Origin: G963667675 sp965197565
GTDB lineage: Bacteria > Chloroflexota > Dehalococcoidia > Lucifugimonadales > UBA3495
DNA length: 64,000 nucleotides
Assembly (NCBI GenBank): GCA_965197565.1
Contig: CBDANK010000003.1
Location: 310,001 to 374,000 of the forward strand
Direction of reading: 5' to 3'
A program made the translations under genes and the position numbers. The notes under the pieces are model-generated. The model saw only the letters and a list, made by a program, of their open reading frames with translations. It searched no databases and had not been told where the DNA came from. This document shows, in pieces, positions 1 through 7,512 of the stretch (its first letter is position 1; each line of letters begins with the position of its first letter).

Positions 1-50
1 AGGCCATTGTGGCCGCCGCCCACGATTATCACCCTATTGTCTGCCGCCAT
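1..50 (-). CDS. N-terminus of an NAD(P)/FAD-dependent oxidoreductase (partial)
   Basis: Only the first 16 codons are in the window; the gene runs off the left edge on the minus strand. They read MAADNRVIIVGGGHNG followed by Leu, which is the dinucleotide-binding beta-alpha-beta start (V-I-I-V-G-G-G-H-N-G) typical of phytoene-desaturase-like and related FAD-dependent oxidoreductases; the H-N-G after the third glycine is characteristic of that group. The substrate cannot be told from this fragment. It lies downstream of the deacylase gene in the same direction, with a hairpin between them. Confidence 0.7.
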   Translation of the reverse strand, partial: MAADNRVIIVGGGHNG

Positions 51-70
51 GACGCAACTCCTTATAACAA

Positions 71-104
71 GCAGGTGTCTGGGGCCTAGCTCCCAGACAC
101 CTGC
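71..104 (-). terminator. Perfect 13-bp hairpin, likely terminator of the deacylase gene
   Basis: Arms 71-83 and 92-104 (GCAGGTGTCTGGG and its complement) are perfectly complementary around an 8-base loop. Read on the minus strand, it follows the stop of the deacylase gene by about 90 bases and is followed by TTGTTATAAG, a weak U-tract. A factor-independent terminator is the simplest reading; a protein-binding site is the alternative. Confidence 0.55.
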
Positions 105-196
105 CAAGACTCCTTTGAGCGGTTTGCCGGATGGCGGTTTAGGAGTGAACCATTCCGCCCATACTGGAAACCCGCTGTGAAAACTGCCGCCGCCGG

Positions 197-1891
197 CTAA
201 CCAACCATGTCGTAGCTGCGGAGCAGCTTGCCAGGCAGCGCCCCGGTGCATTCGTTGCCCTCGAAGGTGACTGACCCATTGACGATGGTGTACCGGAGTC
301 CGGTGGGTTTTTGGATAAAGCGGCGTTCCCCGCCGGGGAAGTCGTTGGCGAAGATGGGCTTGTCGTATACGAAGCCCAACTCATCAAGGTTGTAGACCAT
401 GATGTCGGCCCAGTTTCCTACCCGGAGGGTGCCGCGGTCCTTGAAATCGGTAACCCAGGCCGGCAACGCGCTCATCTTGTAGTGGGCCTGCTCCAGCGAC
501 ATGATCTCTCTGTCCCTGATCCAAAAACTCAGCCAGAACATGGGCCAAGTGCTGTTGGTGTTGAACCTGGTGTGCGCCCCGCCGTCGGAAACCGAGATAT
601 GGGCGTAGGGGTCGATAAGGTCTCGCTCCCGTGATTTCAACTCTTCCGGGGTATCCCGGTTGGGAAGCATAAACTCGGTCTGGAGCTCTTCGTCCAAGGC
701 TAAGTCTAAGAAAGCGTCCAGCGGGTGTTTACCCTGAAGTTCAGCCAGCTCTTTAATGGACATTCCCTCGTACTGCTGGTTTTCCTGTTGGACCGTCTGC
801 AACACCCTCAGCCGGGTCCAATCGGTCCTGAAATTGGGCCAGTTCTCCACGTCCTGCTTCATGGCAGACCGGGTTTCAGGGTTCTTTAGCTTGGCGGACC
901 GCTCCTCGACTTCTCCCACTAGAGGCTGGACCCAACTGGGCATGTAGTCGAACATATTGAATTCCGCCAGCTTAAACTCAAATCCGGCGGATGTATTGAG
1001 ACGCTGAAATATCAAGGGAAGCCCTTCCCGGCGGCATGAGTCCACCCAAGCCGGATCATCGCTGGCTTGAACATCCAACAGACTGAAGGGCCGGCCGCTC
1101 GATCTCATCATCTGGGCGGTCAGGTCCCGGATCGAGCTGCGCTCCTCCTGGGCAAGGCCCAGGCCCAGGGTCAACCCCATGTGGCCCACGCCGAAGCCCG
1201 CTAGAACTTCCGAGAGAGCAATAAATTCTTCCTTCGACGCCACATGGCTGGGAAGAAAACTGCCGTCCTCGGGACGGTCTTCCATGTTCTTATTGAAGGA
1301 AAACCCGAACGCTCCCGCCGCCATGGCTTCGTGGAAGATTTGCTTCATTTGCGTTAGCTCCGCATCCGTTACCGAAGTCCTCTCCCGGGCGGCCAACATG
1401 CCAAGCACGTAGCCGCGCATGGGCGAAAACGGGAACATGGCCCCCACATTGATCCCCAGTCCCTGACGAGCCAAGCTATCCATGTATTCGGGGAAGGTCT
1501 CCCAGTCCCAGCGCATCCCTAAGCGCATCGACTCCAGCGGGATGGCCTCGATGCGGTTCATCATCCGCATGTTGAGGTCCCTATCTTCGGGACGAGTGGG
1601 AGCAAAACCGAACCCGCATTCGCCGATGGTCAAGGAAGTTACGCCGAACCAACCGGACAGTGACGCGTAGGGGTCCCAGTTTAGCTGAGCGTCATAATGG
1701 GTGTGCAGGTCGATGGCCCCAGGCGCCACGATGCAGTCCCGGGCGTCGATCTCTTTGGCGCCTGCGGCGCTGATTCGCCCACTGATCATGGCAACTCTTC
1801 CGTCTTTGACCCCCATATCAGCCCGGTATCGGGGAACGCCCGTCCCATCCACAATGGTGCCGCCACGAATAACCAGGTCGTACTCAGCCAT
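197..1891 (-). CDS. N-acyl-D-amino-acid deacylase / D-aminoacylase-family amidohydrolase
   Basis: 564-residue metal-dependent amidohydrolase, of the family that hydrolyses N-acyl-D-amino acids or related amides in the cytoplasm. The N-terminal segment (residues 1-60, DLVIRGGTIVDGTG) is the small beta-sandwich that precedes the TIM barrel. The metal-binding HxH is at His63 and His65 in DLHTHYDAQ, and the late SDGGAHTRF segment is the conserved C-terminal barrel motif of the D-aminoacylase group. A GAGGAGG ribosome site sits 8 bases before the ATG. Length fits the larger members of this family. No partner gene identifies the substrate; dihydropyrimidinase-like activity is the main alternative. 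Confidence 0.85.
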   Translation of the reverse strand: MAEYDLVIRGGTIVDGTGVPRYRADMGVKDGRVAMISGRISAAGAKEIDARDCIVAPGAIDLHTHYDAQLNWDPYASLSGWFGVTSLTIGECGFGFAPTRPEDRDLNMRMMNRIEAIPLESMRLGMRWDWETFPEYMDSLARQGLGINVGAMFPFSPMRGYVLGMLAARERTSVTDAELTQMKQIFHEAMAAGAFGFSFNKNMEDRPEDGSFLPSHVASKEEFIALSEVLAGFGVGHMGLTLGLGLAQEERSSIRDLTAQMMRSSGRPFSLLDVQASDDPAWVDSCRREGLPLIFQRLNTSAGFEFKLAEFNMFDYMPSWVQPLVGEVEERSAKLKNPETRSAMKQDVENWPNFRTDWTRLRVLQTVQQENQQYEGMSIKELAELQGKHPLDAFLDLALDEELQTEFMLPNRDTPEELKSRERDLIDPYAHISVSDGGAHTRFNTNSTWPMFWLSFWIRDREIMSLEQAHYKMSALPAWVTDFKDRGTLRVGNWADIMVYNLDELGFVYDKPIFANDFPGGERRFIQKPTGLRYTIVNGSVTFEGNECTGALPGKLLRSYDMVG

Positions 1892-2422
1892 GGTTTTGCC
1901 TCCTCTATCTCTTATTCAGCGGGTAGGGTGCATAGCGGACCTTAACCACAAACAACCGTAAACACAGCATTGCCCAGTTTGACGCCTGCCAGCAATAATC
2001 TACCACACCCATAGCTAAATAACATACCCTGTTTTAAGCGCAGGGCAATCGCATTTTAATTCGTAACACCACGATAAGCCGGTCTCATAGCGTCTTGTTG
2101 CTCGAAAAAAACCGGGGAGACGCTTTCGATGGGGTAGGAATTTTAGGTTTCCCTCTCATTTCCTCTCATTTGGAAGGAAAGACAGGGTGGCGGGCCTTGG
2201 GAAGTCAGGCTCTTGGGGGTGGGATTCGTTTTTTCGTTGAAACTAATAGGGAACGAATCGGTCACGGGGGTGAACCATCCATCTCCCCTTTGAGAGCGGC
2301 CGTCAGCCGGTTGCCGGTCACCGACCACGTACCACTGAGGGGTTTTTGGTTGTTGGCAAGCGGTCCATACAGTTTCAGTTTGTGTATCGGCTTTTGGGCC
2401 TGTCAAGCAACTGTCTTGAAAG

Positions 2423-3385
2423 TCAATAGGAATGGGTGAGGGACTTCGCGGCCGGGTGGTTCCAGGACGAGCCGTACTTGAGCATGGAGTTGAGGATTAT
2501 CAGCAGCTTGCGCATGCAGGCGGTCAGAGCCAGCTTTTTCGGCTTGCCGGCAGACAACAGGCGCTGGTAGAAGTCCCTGATGACCGGGTTGAAGCGACTG
2601 GCTACCAACGCCCCCATATAGAGGGCTGTGCGGACCCTGGCCCGTCCACCCCAGACGGTGCGTTTGCCCCGCAGGGTACCACTGTCCCGGTTGAAGGGAG
2701 CCACGCCCACTAGGGCAGCGATCTGTCGGCGGTTGAGAGTGCCCAGTTCGGGCAGGTATGCCAGAAGGGTAAGAGAGATCTGGTCTCCGATGCCGGGTAC
2801 GCTGCGCAGCAGGTCGTCCTTCTCCCGCCATACAGGACTCTGGCGGAGGGTCTGGCGCAAGCCCTGGTCCAGGTCGTCCAGCTGTTGCTTGAGCCAGGCG
2901 ATGTGGGCCTCAATGCTGGGCCGGACGGCCATAGTAGCACTGGAGAGTCGGTTCCTCTCCGCTACCAGCATGGTCATCACCTGTTGTCTGCGGGCCACCA
3001 GCGAGCTGAGGACCTGGGTCTCGGCGTCCCGGAGAGGACGCCGGGGAGGACGGACGGCCTCGGCGAAGTGAGCCAGGACCGCCGCGTCCAGGGAATCGGT
3101 CTTGGCCAGCCGCCCAGTGGCCCTGGCAAAGTCCCGCACCTGGCGAGGGTTGACTACCACCACCGGGAGGGAGGCAGCTGCCAGGGCTGCCACCAAGGGC
3201 AGTTCCAGCCCACCCGTAGCCTCCAGCACCAAGGCTGCGGGATTGAGTTGCTGCATCTGGGCCACCAGTGCCGCGATCCCGGCCTGGTCGTTGCAGACCT
3301 CACGTCTGTCTCCCCCAGGACGGATGGCCACATCCACCCGGGCCTTGGCCACATCGACCCCTACGTAGATACCGTGTTGCTCCAT
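2423..3385 (-). CDS. IS110-family transposase (DEDD recombinase)
   Basis: 320-residue transposase of the IS110 family, which inserts and excises DNA using an RuvC-like DEDD domain and a C-terminal serine domain. The N-terminal acidic motif is YVGVDVAKARVDVAI, the second acidic residue lies in VLEATGGLE, and the paired aspartates in KTDSLDAAVLAHF. The C-terminal part has VPGIG and a NRDSG serine segment (probable nucleophile). The ATG at 3385 has a GGGAGG site 7 bases upstream; an in-frame extension to 3541 exists but runs through the structured leader and is rejected. It appears intact and probably functional. It is unlike the second IS110 gene at 44817 in sequence. Confidence 0.92.
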   Translation of the reverse strand: MEQHGIYVGVDVAKARVDVAIRPGGDRREVCNDQAGIAALVAQMQQLNPAALVLEATGGLELPLVAALAAASLPVVVVNPRQVRDFARATGRLAKTDSLDAAVLAHFAEAVRPPRRPLRDAETQVLSSLVARRQQVMTMLVAERNRLSSATMAVRPSIEAHIAWLKQQLDDLDQGLRQTLRQSPVWREKDDLLRSVPGIGDQISLTLLAYLPELGTLNRRQIAALVGVAPFNRDSGTLRGKRTVWGGRARVRTALYMGALVASRFNPVIRDFYQRLLSAGKPKKLALTACMRKLLIILNSMLKYGSSWNHPAAKSLTHSY

Positions 3386-3545
3386 GAGAACCTCCCTGCG
3401 AACCGTCGGCCCGTCCTTGCGAGATGCGGGCTTGGTTGACCCAGGCAACTGTGCGGGCTCTGTTCTGAAAAGGGTGCGGCGACCCAAGCTTGACAACGGT
3501 CTTCTATGACCCAGGGCGGGCCGGTCTGCCGCACCCCGCACACCT
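3386..3545 (-). ncRNA. Candidate IS110 bridge RNA region
   Basis: The leader upstream of the IS110 gene is about 160 bases without a gene and is structured. Arms 3472-3480 and 3528-3536 (GGGTGCGGC and its complement) form a perfect 9-bp stem enclosing a 47-base loop, and CCTGGGTCA occurs twice in the transcribed sense. In IS110-group elements the non-coding end next to the transposase start encodes a bridge RNA with internal loops that pair with donor and target DNA. Position, size and structure fit; the guide loops are not assigned here. Confidence 0.4.
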
Positions 3546-3600
3546 AAGAAAGAAAACTATCCACCTCCAAGCTAAGATACAAGGGAGGGGTGTCATTTGG

Positions 3601-3618
3601 CAGGGCAATCGCATTATA
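3601..3618 (+). repeat. Internal second copy of the ISAs1-type left end
   Basis: CAGGGCAATCGCATTATA repeats the outer left end at 2041 with a single change within 18 bases. Together with the right end at 3841-3858 it defines a 258-bp segment that could be an internally deleted, MITE-like derivative, but no duplication flanks it. A further solo copy of CAGGGCAATCGCAT is at 44288-44301. Confidence 0.6.
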
Positions 3619-3696
3619 AATGGTAGAGTTGAGGAGGCATACGAGTCTACAGATATGACGGGAAGATGAGAGGGGAGTGATGAAGAAGGGGATAAG

Positions 3697-3843
3697 GACC
3701 ATGCACCACAGAACATGGCGACGCTGCGGCAGATTTCCCACAACTTGTTGAAACAGGAGACCAGCCTGAAAGTGGGCATCCAGGGCAAGGGCCTGCAAGC
3801 CGGTTGGCGGGAGGACTACCTGCTCAAAGTACTCCGGGGTTAA
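3697..3843 (+). pseudogene. ISAs1-family transposase, C-terminal remnant
   Basis: The frame encodes 48 residues and a stop, including the segments HAPQNMATLRQISHNLLKQ and GLQAGWREDYLLKVL. This is the conserved C-terminus of ISAs1-family (DDE) transposases, in which an N-L/M-A-x-L-R-x-I-x-x-N-L-L stretch precedes the final G-W-x-x-x-Y-L-x-K-V-L. The start and all catalytic domains are missing, so it is dead. Its TAA overlaps the inverted right end, as is usual in these elements. Confidence 0.8.
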
Positions 3844-4032
3844 AATGCGATTGCCCTTGTTTTAAGCACTACCTTAGACACAAAAGGGCCAGCATCAAGT
3901 ATACTGGACGGGACGCCTCGTGAGACGATCGGCGAGTCCGGGCCATTGGACCTTTAGTCTGTACAGGACCGTCACAAAACACCCGTCAAGTGCCGGTCAT
4001 GGAAGACGAAACCGGCCCGTAGGAGGATACTG

Positions 4033-4476
4033 ATGTCTACACCCACAGAACAACGCACTGCGGTCGAGGCCCAGCCTCTGGTTAAGATAACCGAGATGGA
4101 CCACATTGTTCTTAGGGTCAAGGACGTAGAGGAGTCCTTGCGATTTTATACAGAGGTGCTGGGGCTCAAGGCGGAACGAGTGGAGCTGTGGAAAGGGGGA
4201 GAAGTCCGCTTCCCCTCCGCCAGACTCAATGACGACACCATAATCGATTTCTTCGCTACCGACCAAGAACCCATTGGCAAGGATGGAGTGCGCAACCAGG
4301 ACCACTTTTGCATGGTCATCCAACCAACGGACATGGACGAGCTAAAGGCCAAGTTTGAATCCATCGATGTTGGAATCCAGGCCGGACCAGGCAAGCGTTG
4401 GGGGGCGCACGGCGATGGTATCTCGCTGTATGTGTACGATCCGGACAACAACGTGGTTGAGCTGCGCCACTACTGA
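4033..4476 (+). CDS. VOC-family (glyoxalase/dioxygenase-fold) protein
   Basis: 147-residue single-module vicinal-oxygen-chelate protein. The module starts with MDHIVLRVKDVEESLRFY and ends with LYVYDPDNNVVELRHY, the beta-alpha-beta-beta-beta halves of the fold; the Glu in the last strand and the His of MDHIV are the usual metal ligands. Members include glyoxalase I, fosfomycin resistance enzymes and ring-cleavage dioxygenases, and the reaction here is unknown. An AGGAGGA ribosome site precedes the ATG. It stands alone between the insertion element and hicAB. Confidence 0.85.
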   Translation: MSTPTEQRTAVEAQPLVKITEMDHIVLRVKDVEESLRFYTEVLGLKAERVELWKGGEVRFPSARLNDDTIIDFFATDQEPIGKDGVRNQDHFCMVIQPTDMDELKAKFESIDVGIQAGPGKRWGAHGDGISLYVYDPDNNVVELRHY

Positions 4477-4577
4477 TATATCCTATGGCAGGGCTTTGCG
4501 CCTTTAATCGGCTCTGAACCTAAAGTCCGCATTCTGAATCGAAACTCGCACCTGAATCCAAATACCCTGCTCCCTAC

Positions 4578-4913
4578 CTAACGCCGTAAAGTCAGGCGTT
4601 CGGCCGCCAGCCGATTCAGGCTGACACCGGCCTCGGCGGCGTCCATCGCCAAGGCCCGGTGAGACTCCGGCGGGATGCGAATGCTCAGGTTGCCACTGTA
4701 GCGTTTCGTGGATAGCGGCTCCGGGACCGGAACGTCGTCCTCTCGGTTGAGTTGGATAGCGTAGGCCACCACCTCTCGAATCCCGGCCAGGGCCTTCTCC
4801 GGCGTTTCGTCCAGGTGGCTGAGAAGGCCGAACTCCGTGCAGAGGCCGACGAATTCCTGGTCCTCTTCAGACCAGATAATCCGGTAGGTATAGCGGTCTA
4901 TCAATTCAGGCAT
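4578..4913 (-). CDS. hicB: HicB-family antitoxin
   Basis: 111-residue antitoxin of a type II HicAB pair. The N-terminal half (YTYRIIWSEEDQEFVGLC and TPEKALAGIREVV) is the degenerate RNase-H-like HicB fold that covers the HicA active site. The C-terminal part (NLSIRIPPESHRALAMDA to the end) is a ribbon-helix-helix DNA-binding segment that should repress the operon. The ATG at 4913 overlaps the end of hicA by 8 bases, so translation is probably coupled; an upstream in-frame extension to 4979 lies inside hicA and is rejected. A palindrome before hicA is the likely operator. Confidence 0.85.
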   Translation of the reverse strand: MPELIDRYTYRIIWSEEDQEFVGLCTEFGLLSHLDETPEKALAGIREVVAYAIQLNREDDVPVPEPLSTKRYSGNLSIRIPPESHRALAMDAAEAGVSLNRLAAERLTLRR

Positions 4914-5145
4914 CTTGTTGCTCCAATTTAGCGATGGCTCTGAGGGCCTGTCGGACTTGGTACTCCTTGACCATGCCACGGCTGGGCTGAATGTTGACCA
5001 GCGGCTGGCCCTGCCAGGGCATCCTGTAGAACAGGTGGCTGCCCCGCTGTTTGGGCTGGCCGAAATAGCGGTCGCAAAGTTTTCGTAGGTCGCTAAATCG
5101 AACGTTCCGTGGGCTCCTCCTGATCTGCTCTAGCGGTTTGTCCAT
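4906..5145 (-). CDS. hicA: HicA-family mRNA interferase toxin
   Basis: 79-residue HicA toxin with a double-stranded-RNA-binding-like fold that cleaves mRNA when free of HicB. The catalytic histidine is in QRGSHLFYRMP (G-S-H motif), and the preceding SDLRKLCDRYFG helix is typical. Slightly longer than most HicA (about 60 residues) because of about 15 N-terminal residues, so a later start is possible. It is the first gene of the pair, with hicB overlapping its stop. Both genes appear intact. Confidence 0.85.
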   Translation of the reverse strand: MDKPLEQIRRSPRNVRFSDLRKLCDRYFGQPKQRGSHLFYRMPWQGQPLVNIQPSRGMVKEYQVRQALRAIAKLEQQDA

Positions 5146-5152
5146 GCATCTA

Positions 5153-5172
5153 TGATAGTAATAATGCTATCA
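5153..5172 (-). promoter_or_regulatory. Palindromic operator upstream of hicAB
   Basis: TGATAGTAATAATGCTATCA is an inverted repeat with perfect 6-bp arms (TGATAG and CTATCA) centred 17 bases before the hicA start. Autoregulation by HicB through such a palindrome at the promoter is established for this family; binding here is inferred from position and symmetry. Confidence 0.6.
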
Positions 5173-5497
5173 CTGGCCAAAAGCTGAGGGGGATAGTATC
5201 TTTGCAGCAAGTGCCTTGACCACGTCCATCATCAGCCCACCCGCAAATGTACGTAAGACTGGTGCTACCATTTGCCTCTCCTTAGACGAGATTAACCCTC
5301 GTCGCCCGCGTCAGGTTCGAGGCTCGTAGCCACGTCTCCAATCCGGTAAAGGTGCCCGCTGCATCCTACGCCAAGGCCATAAAGACGGCGACAAATCTTG
5401 CGCGGCACCATTTGCAGAGGCTGCCAGGCTTCCGCCTAGGGCATCGGCATCGCTTATGGATTGTGCTGTCCCTAGGACACGCGGGGTAAAGATGTCT
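5173..5497. other. Gene-poor spacer
   Basis: I see no recognisable gene, RNA or repeat in this stretch. Short reading frames exist on both strands but none resembles a protein family or has a convincing ribosome site. Confidence 0.5.
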
Positions 5498-5608
5498 TTA
5501 CTCAAGACGTGGCACATGGGGGGTTGCGTAAGGGGCGCCCCTTCGTCCTACGACAGCCAGCCGTCCAACCCTCTGAAGCTCCAAATAAGCTCTTTCCGTC
5601 GGAGTGAA
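5498..5608 (-). pseudogene. Fragment resembling the N-terminus of a PPOX/F420 flavin-reductase-like protein
   Basis: The minus-strand frame reads FTPTERAYLELQRVGRLAV followed by GRRGAPYATPHVPRLE and a stop. This matches the first strand-helix-strand of pyridoxamine-phosphate-oxidase-like split-barrel proteins (T-x-x-E-x-x-x-L-x-x-x-x-V-G-R-L-A-T-V-x-x-x-G-x-P-x-x-x-P). The remaining roughly 100 residues are absent and no ATG is close by, so it is read as a decayed fragment. Chance similarity is possible because the match is short. Confidence 0.4.
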
Positions 5609-5669
5609 TCTATATATAGCGTCCCCATAATTCAGTGCTTGGTCCAGTAAGATGGGGCGCTCACCCCCC

Positions 5670-6515
5670 TTACCGGTTTGGGAAAATACCCTGCTTCCCC
5701 AACTGGGGCCAAGCGGCCGGCGCGCCCGATTTCTCCAGGCGTTCCTCCAAGGGCAGGCTCTCATCCCAGTAATATGCGATAAAACGCCGTCCATTGATTT
5801 TATGAGAAGCTTCAGACGTCAGCCAGACAATCGGAGCTTGCATCACCTCGGGCCGGATTAGCACACTGCGGTCGTAGTCGGTTTCCTCCGGAATGATGTT
5901 GGTGTCCGTTGCTCCTCCGGGGACTAAAACGTTGGCGGTCACGCCGGTCCCTTCCAGTTCCTGGGCCATTGTGGCGATCAATGCTTCGTGCCCCGCCTTG
6001 GACGGTCCATAGGGCGAGCCTCCCGCCCGGTACATGGTGTCCACACTGGTGGTTACGCCGACTATCCGGCCCCAGCCTTGCTCCAACATGTGGCCCAATA
6101 CGGCTTTCGCCATATAGAAGGGTCCGCTGAGGTTCACACTCAACACCCTGTCCCAATCTTCATGAGACACTTCCCAAGAGTTGCTCCGAGTCCCCGTCCT
6201 GGAAAAGAGCCTGCGAAGGGAGATACCCGCGTTGTTGACCAAAATGTGGAGGCCGCCCAATTCGGCAATGACTTTGTCCACCGATAATTTAGCCTGGTCG
6301 GCTTTGGATACATCCGATACCACTGTAAGAACACAGTCGTCGCCGCCGATCTCCCGGACGTCATTGGCCGTCTGCTCAAGCCAATCATTGTTGACATCCA
6401 GCATAGCAACCCGCGCACCGGCCCGCACCAGCGCAACCGTCATGGCGCGGCCCAGTCCGATGGGGCTGCCGGCTCCGGTCACTATGGCTACTTTCCCTGA
6501 AAGAGATTCAGTCAT
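5670..6515 (-). CDS. SDR-family NAD(P)-dependent oxidoreductase
   Basis: 281-residue classical short-chain dehydrogenase. The cofactor motif is TGAGSPIGLG near residues 13-22, the structural motif is VNNAG, and the catalytic Tyr-Lys pair is in SPYGPSKAG. The sequence GGATDTN after the active site is the usual loop shaping the substrate pocket. The ATG at 6515 has GAGGAGG 7 bases upstream; the in-frame ATG 24 bases earlier lies before the ribosome site and is rejected. The substrate is unknown. It follows nudC in the same direction with a 32-base gap, so the two may be co-transcribed. Confidence 0.88.
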   Translation of the reverse strand: MTESLSGKVAIVTGAGSPIGLGRAMTVALVRAGARVAMLDVNNDWLEQTANDVREIGGDDCVLTVVSDVSKADQAKLSVDKVIAELGGLHILVNNAGISLRRLFSRTGTRSNSWEVSHEDWDRVLSVNLSGPFYMAKAVLGHMLEQGWGRIVGVTTSVDTMYRAGGSPYGPSKAGHEALIATMAQELEGTGVTANVLVPGGATDTNIIPEETDYDRSVLIRPEVMQAPIVWLTSEASHKINGRRFIAYYWDESLPLEERLEKSGAPAAWPQLGKQGIFPNR

Positions 6516-6547
6516 GTTGGCCTCCTCTAGTGTTTCCAACTGCTGTT

Positions 6548-7480
6548 TCAGCTATGGGTTGCCCAAGCTTTAATCAAGTGGTGAGCGATGGCAATGGGTC
6601 CGGGAACTTCGAGATTCCGGTTTTTGCCTTCCAGAGCCAGAAGGACCTCCTCCCGCTGGAACCAGCGCACGTCAGCCATCTCGTCATCGTCCATTACAAT
6701 ATCGGTGGTTACTGCGTCGGCATGACAACCTATCATCAGCGACCATGGAAAGGGCCAAGGCTGGGAAGAATGGTAACGAATGTTCTCTACCTTGATGCCC
6801 GCCTCCTCTCCGATTTCTCTGACCACGGCCTCCTCAATTGATTCGCCTTGGTCCATGAATCCGGCAAGAGCAGAGTACATCTTCCTGCCAAAGGCCCGGC
6901 CGCGGGACTGGCCCAGCAGACAGCGGTCCTTGTCCGACACCAAGGTGATAACCACGGGGTCAGTGCGAGGGAAGTGCTCGGTATCGCAGTAGGAGCACTG
7001 CCTCACCTGCCCGCCGCGCTTGACAAACGTCTCTTGGCCGCATATGGAGCAAAACTTATTGCGGTTATGCCAGTTGACCTGTATCCGCGCCTGAGCAACA
7101 ATTCCGGAGTCGGCGGGGTTGAGGTATTCCGTTGCTTTGCGGGCGTCTTCAAATCTCCAATTGCCGCTTTCCTGCAAATCTCGCACCGCAGAATCGTTGT
7201 CCGATATATCAACAGCGAAATAGGCTTCATTGGCCAGCAATCCCAAGAATATTGCGCTGGTGTCGATTCCAACTTGACCCAAGTCATCGATACTCAACCA
7301 ACCAAGGCCTTGACTTGGACCGTTGGAAATGAGGACGTTCAGGTCCCACAATGGCAGGAACTTGCTCTTGGGACTCTTGGCCGTCTGGGCTATCCAATTT
7401 TCATCACGGCGCTCTCGGTCGCCTCTATCAAGGGGATTGCCCGCATAAACGTGTGAGATGTCCGGTCGCTTGTTTCTCAT
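6548..7480 (-). CDS. nudC: NAD+ diphosphatase (NudC-type Nudix hydrolase)
   Basis: 310-residue Nudix hydrolase that cleaves NADH/NAD+ to NMN and AMP and, in characterised members, removes NAD caps from RNA. It has the full NudC architecture: an N-terminal recognition domain, a four-cysteine zinc ribbon (CSIC and CSYC), a Nudix box starting GFMDQGESIEEAVVREIGEE, and the NudC signature SQPWPFPWSLM directly after it. These together separate NudC from other Nudix enzymes. All metal-binding glutamates of the box are present. Confidence 0.93.
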   Translation of the reverse strand: MRNKRPDISHVYAGNPLDRGDRERRDENWIAQTAKSPKSKFLPLWDLNVLISNGPSQGLGWLSIDDLGQVGIDTSAIFLGLLANEAYFAVDISDNDSAVRDLQESGNWRFEDARKATEYLNPADSGIVAQARIQVNWHNRNKFCSICGQETFVKRGGQVRQCSYCDTEHFPRTDPVVITLVSDKDRCLLGQSRGRAFGRKMYSALAGFMDQGESIEEAVVREIGEEAGIKVENIRYHSSQPWPFPWSLMIGCHADAVTTDIVMDDDEMADVRWFQREEVLLALEGKNRNLEVPGPIAIAHHLIKAWATHS

Positions 7481-7512
7481 ATCCTTGTCCGGTTAAATAA
7501 ATGATACGGCGG

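Larger units (their letters stand above)
2041..3858 (+). mobile_element. Decayed ISAs1-type insertion element carrying an IS110 gene
   Basis: The left end 2041-2058 (CAGGGCAATCGCATTTTA) and the right end 3841-3858 are inverted repeats matching at 17 of 18 positions. Immediately outside them lie 2031-2040 GTTTTAAGCG and 3859-3868 GTTTTAAGCA, a 9/10 direct repeat that looks like a target-site duplication of the size known for ISAs1 elements. The right end overlaps the stop codon of an ISAs1 transposase remnant. Most of the original transposase gene is missing, and an intact IS110-family gene lies inside. Bases 2060-2420 hold no recognisable gene. Confidence 0.75.

Noticed and set aside
2095..2439. 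114-codon plus frame inside the ISAs1-type element
   Set aside because: No resemblance to ISAs1 transposase N-terminus or any other family; weak start context.
5311..5330. CAGGTTCGAGGCTCG as a tRNA T-arm
   Set aside because: Flanking bases are not complementary and no cloverleaf is found.
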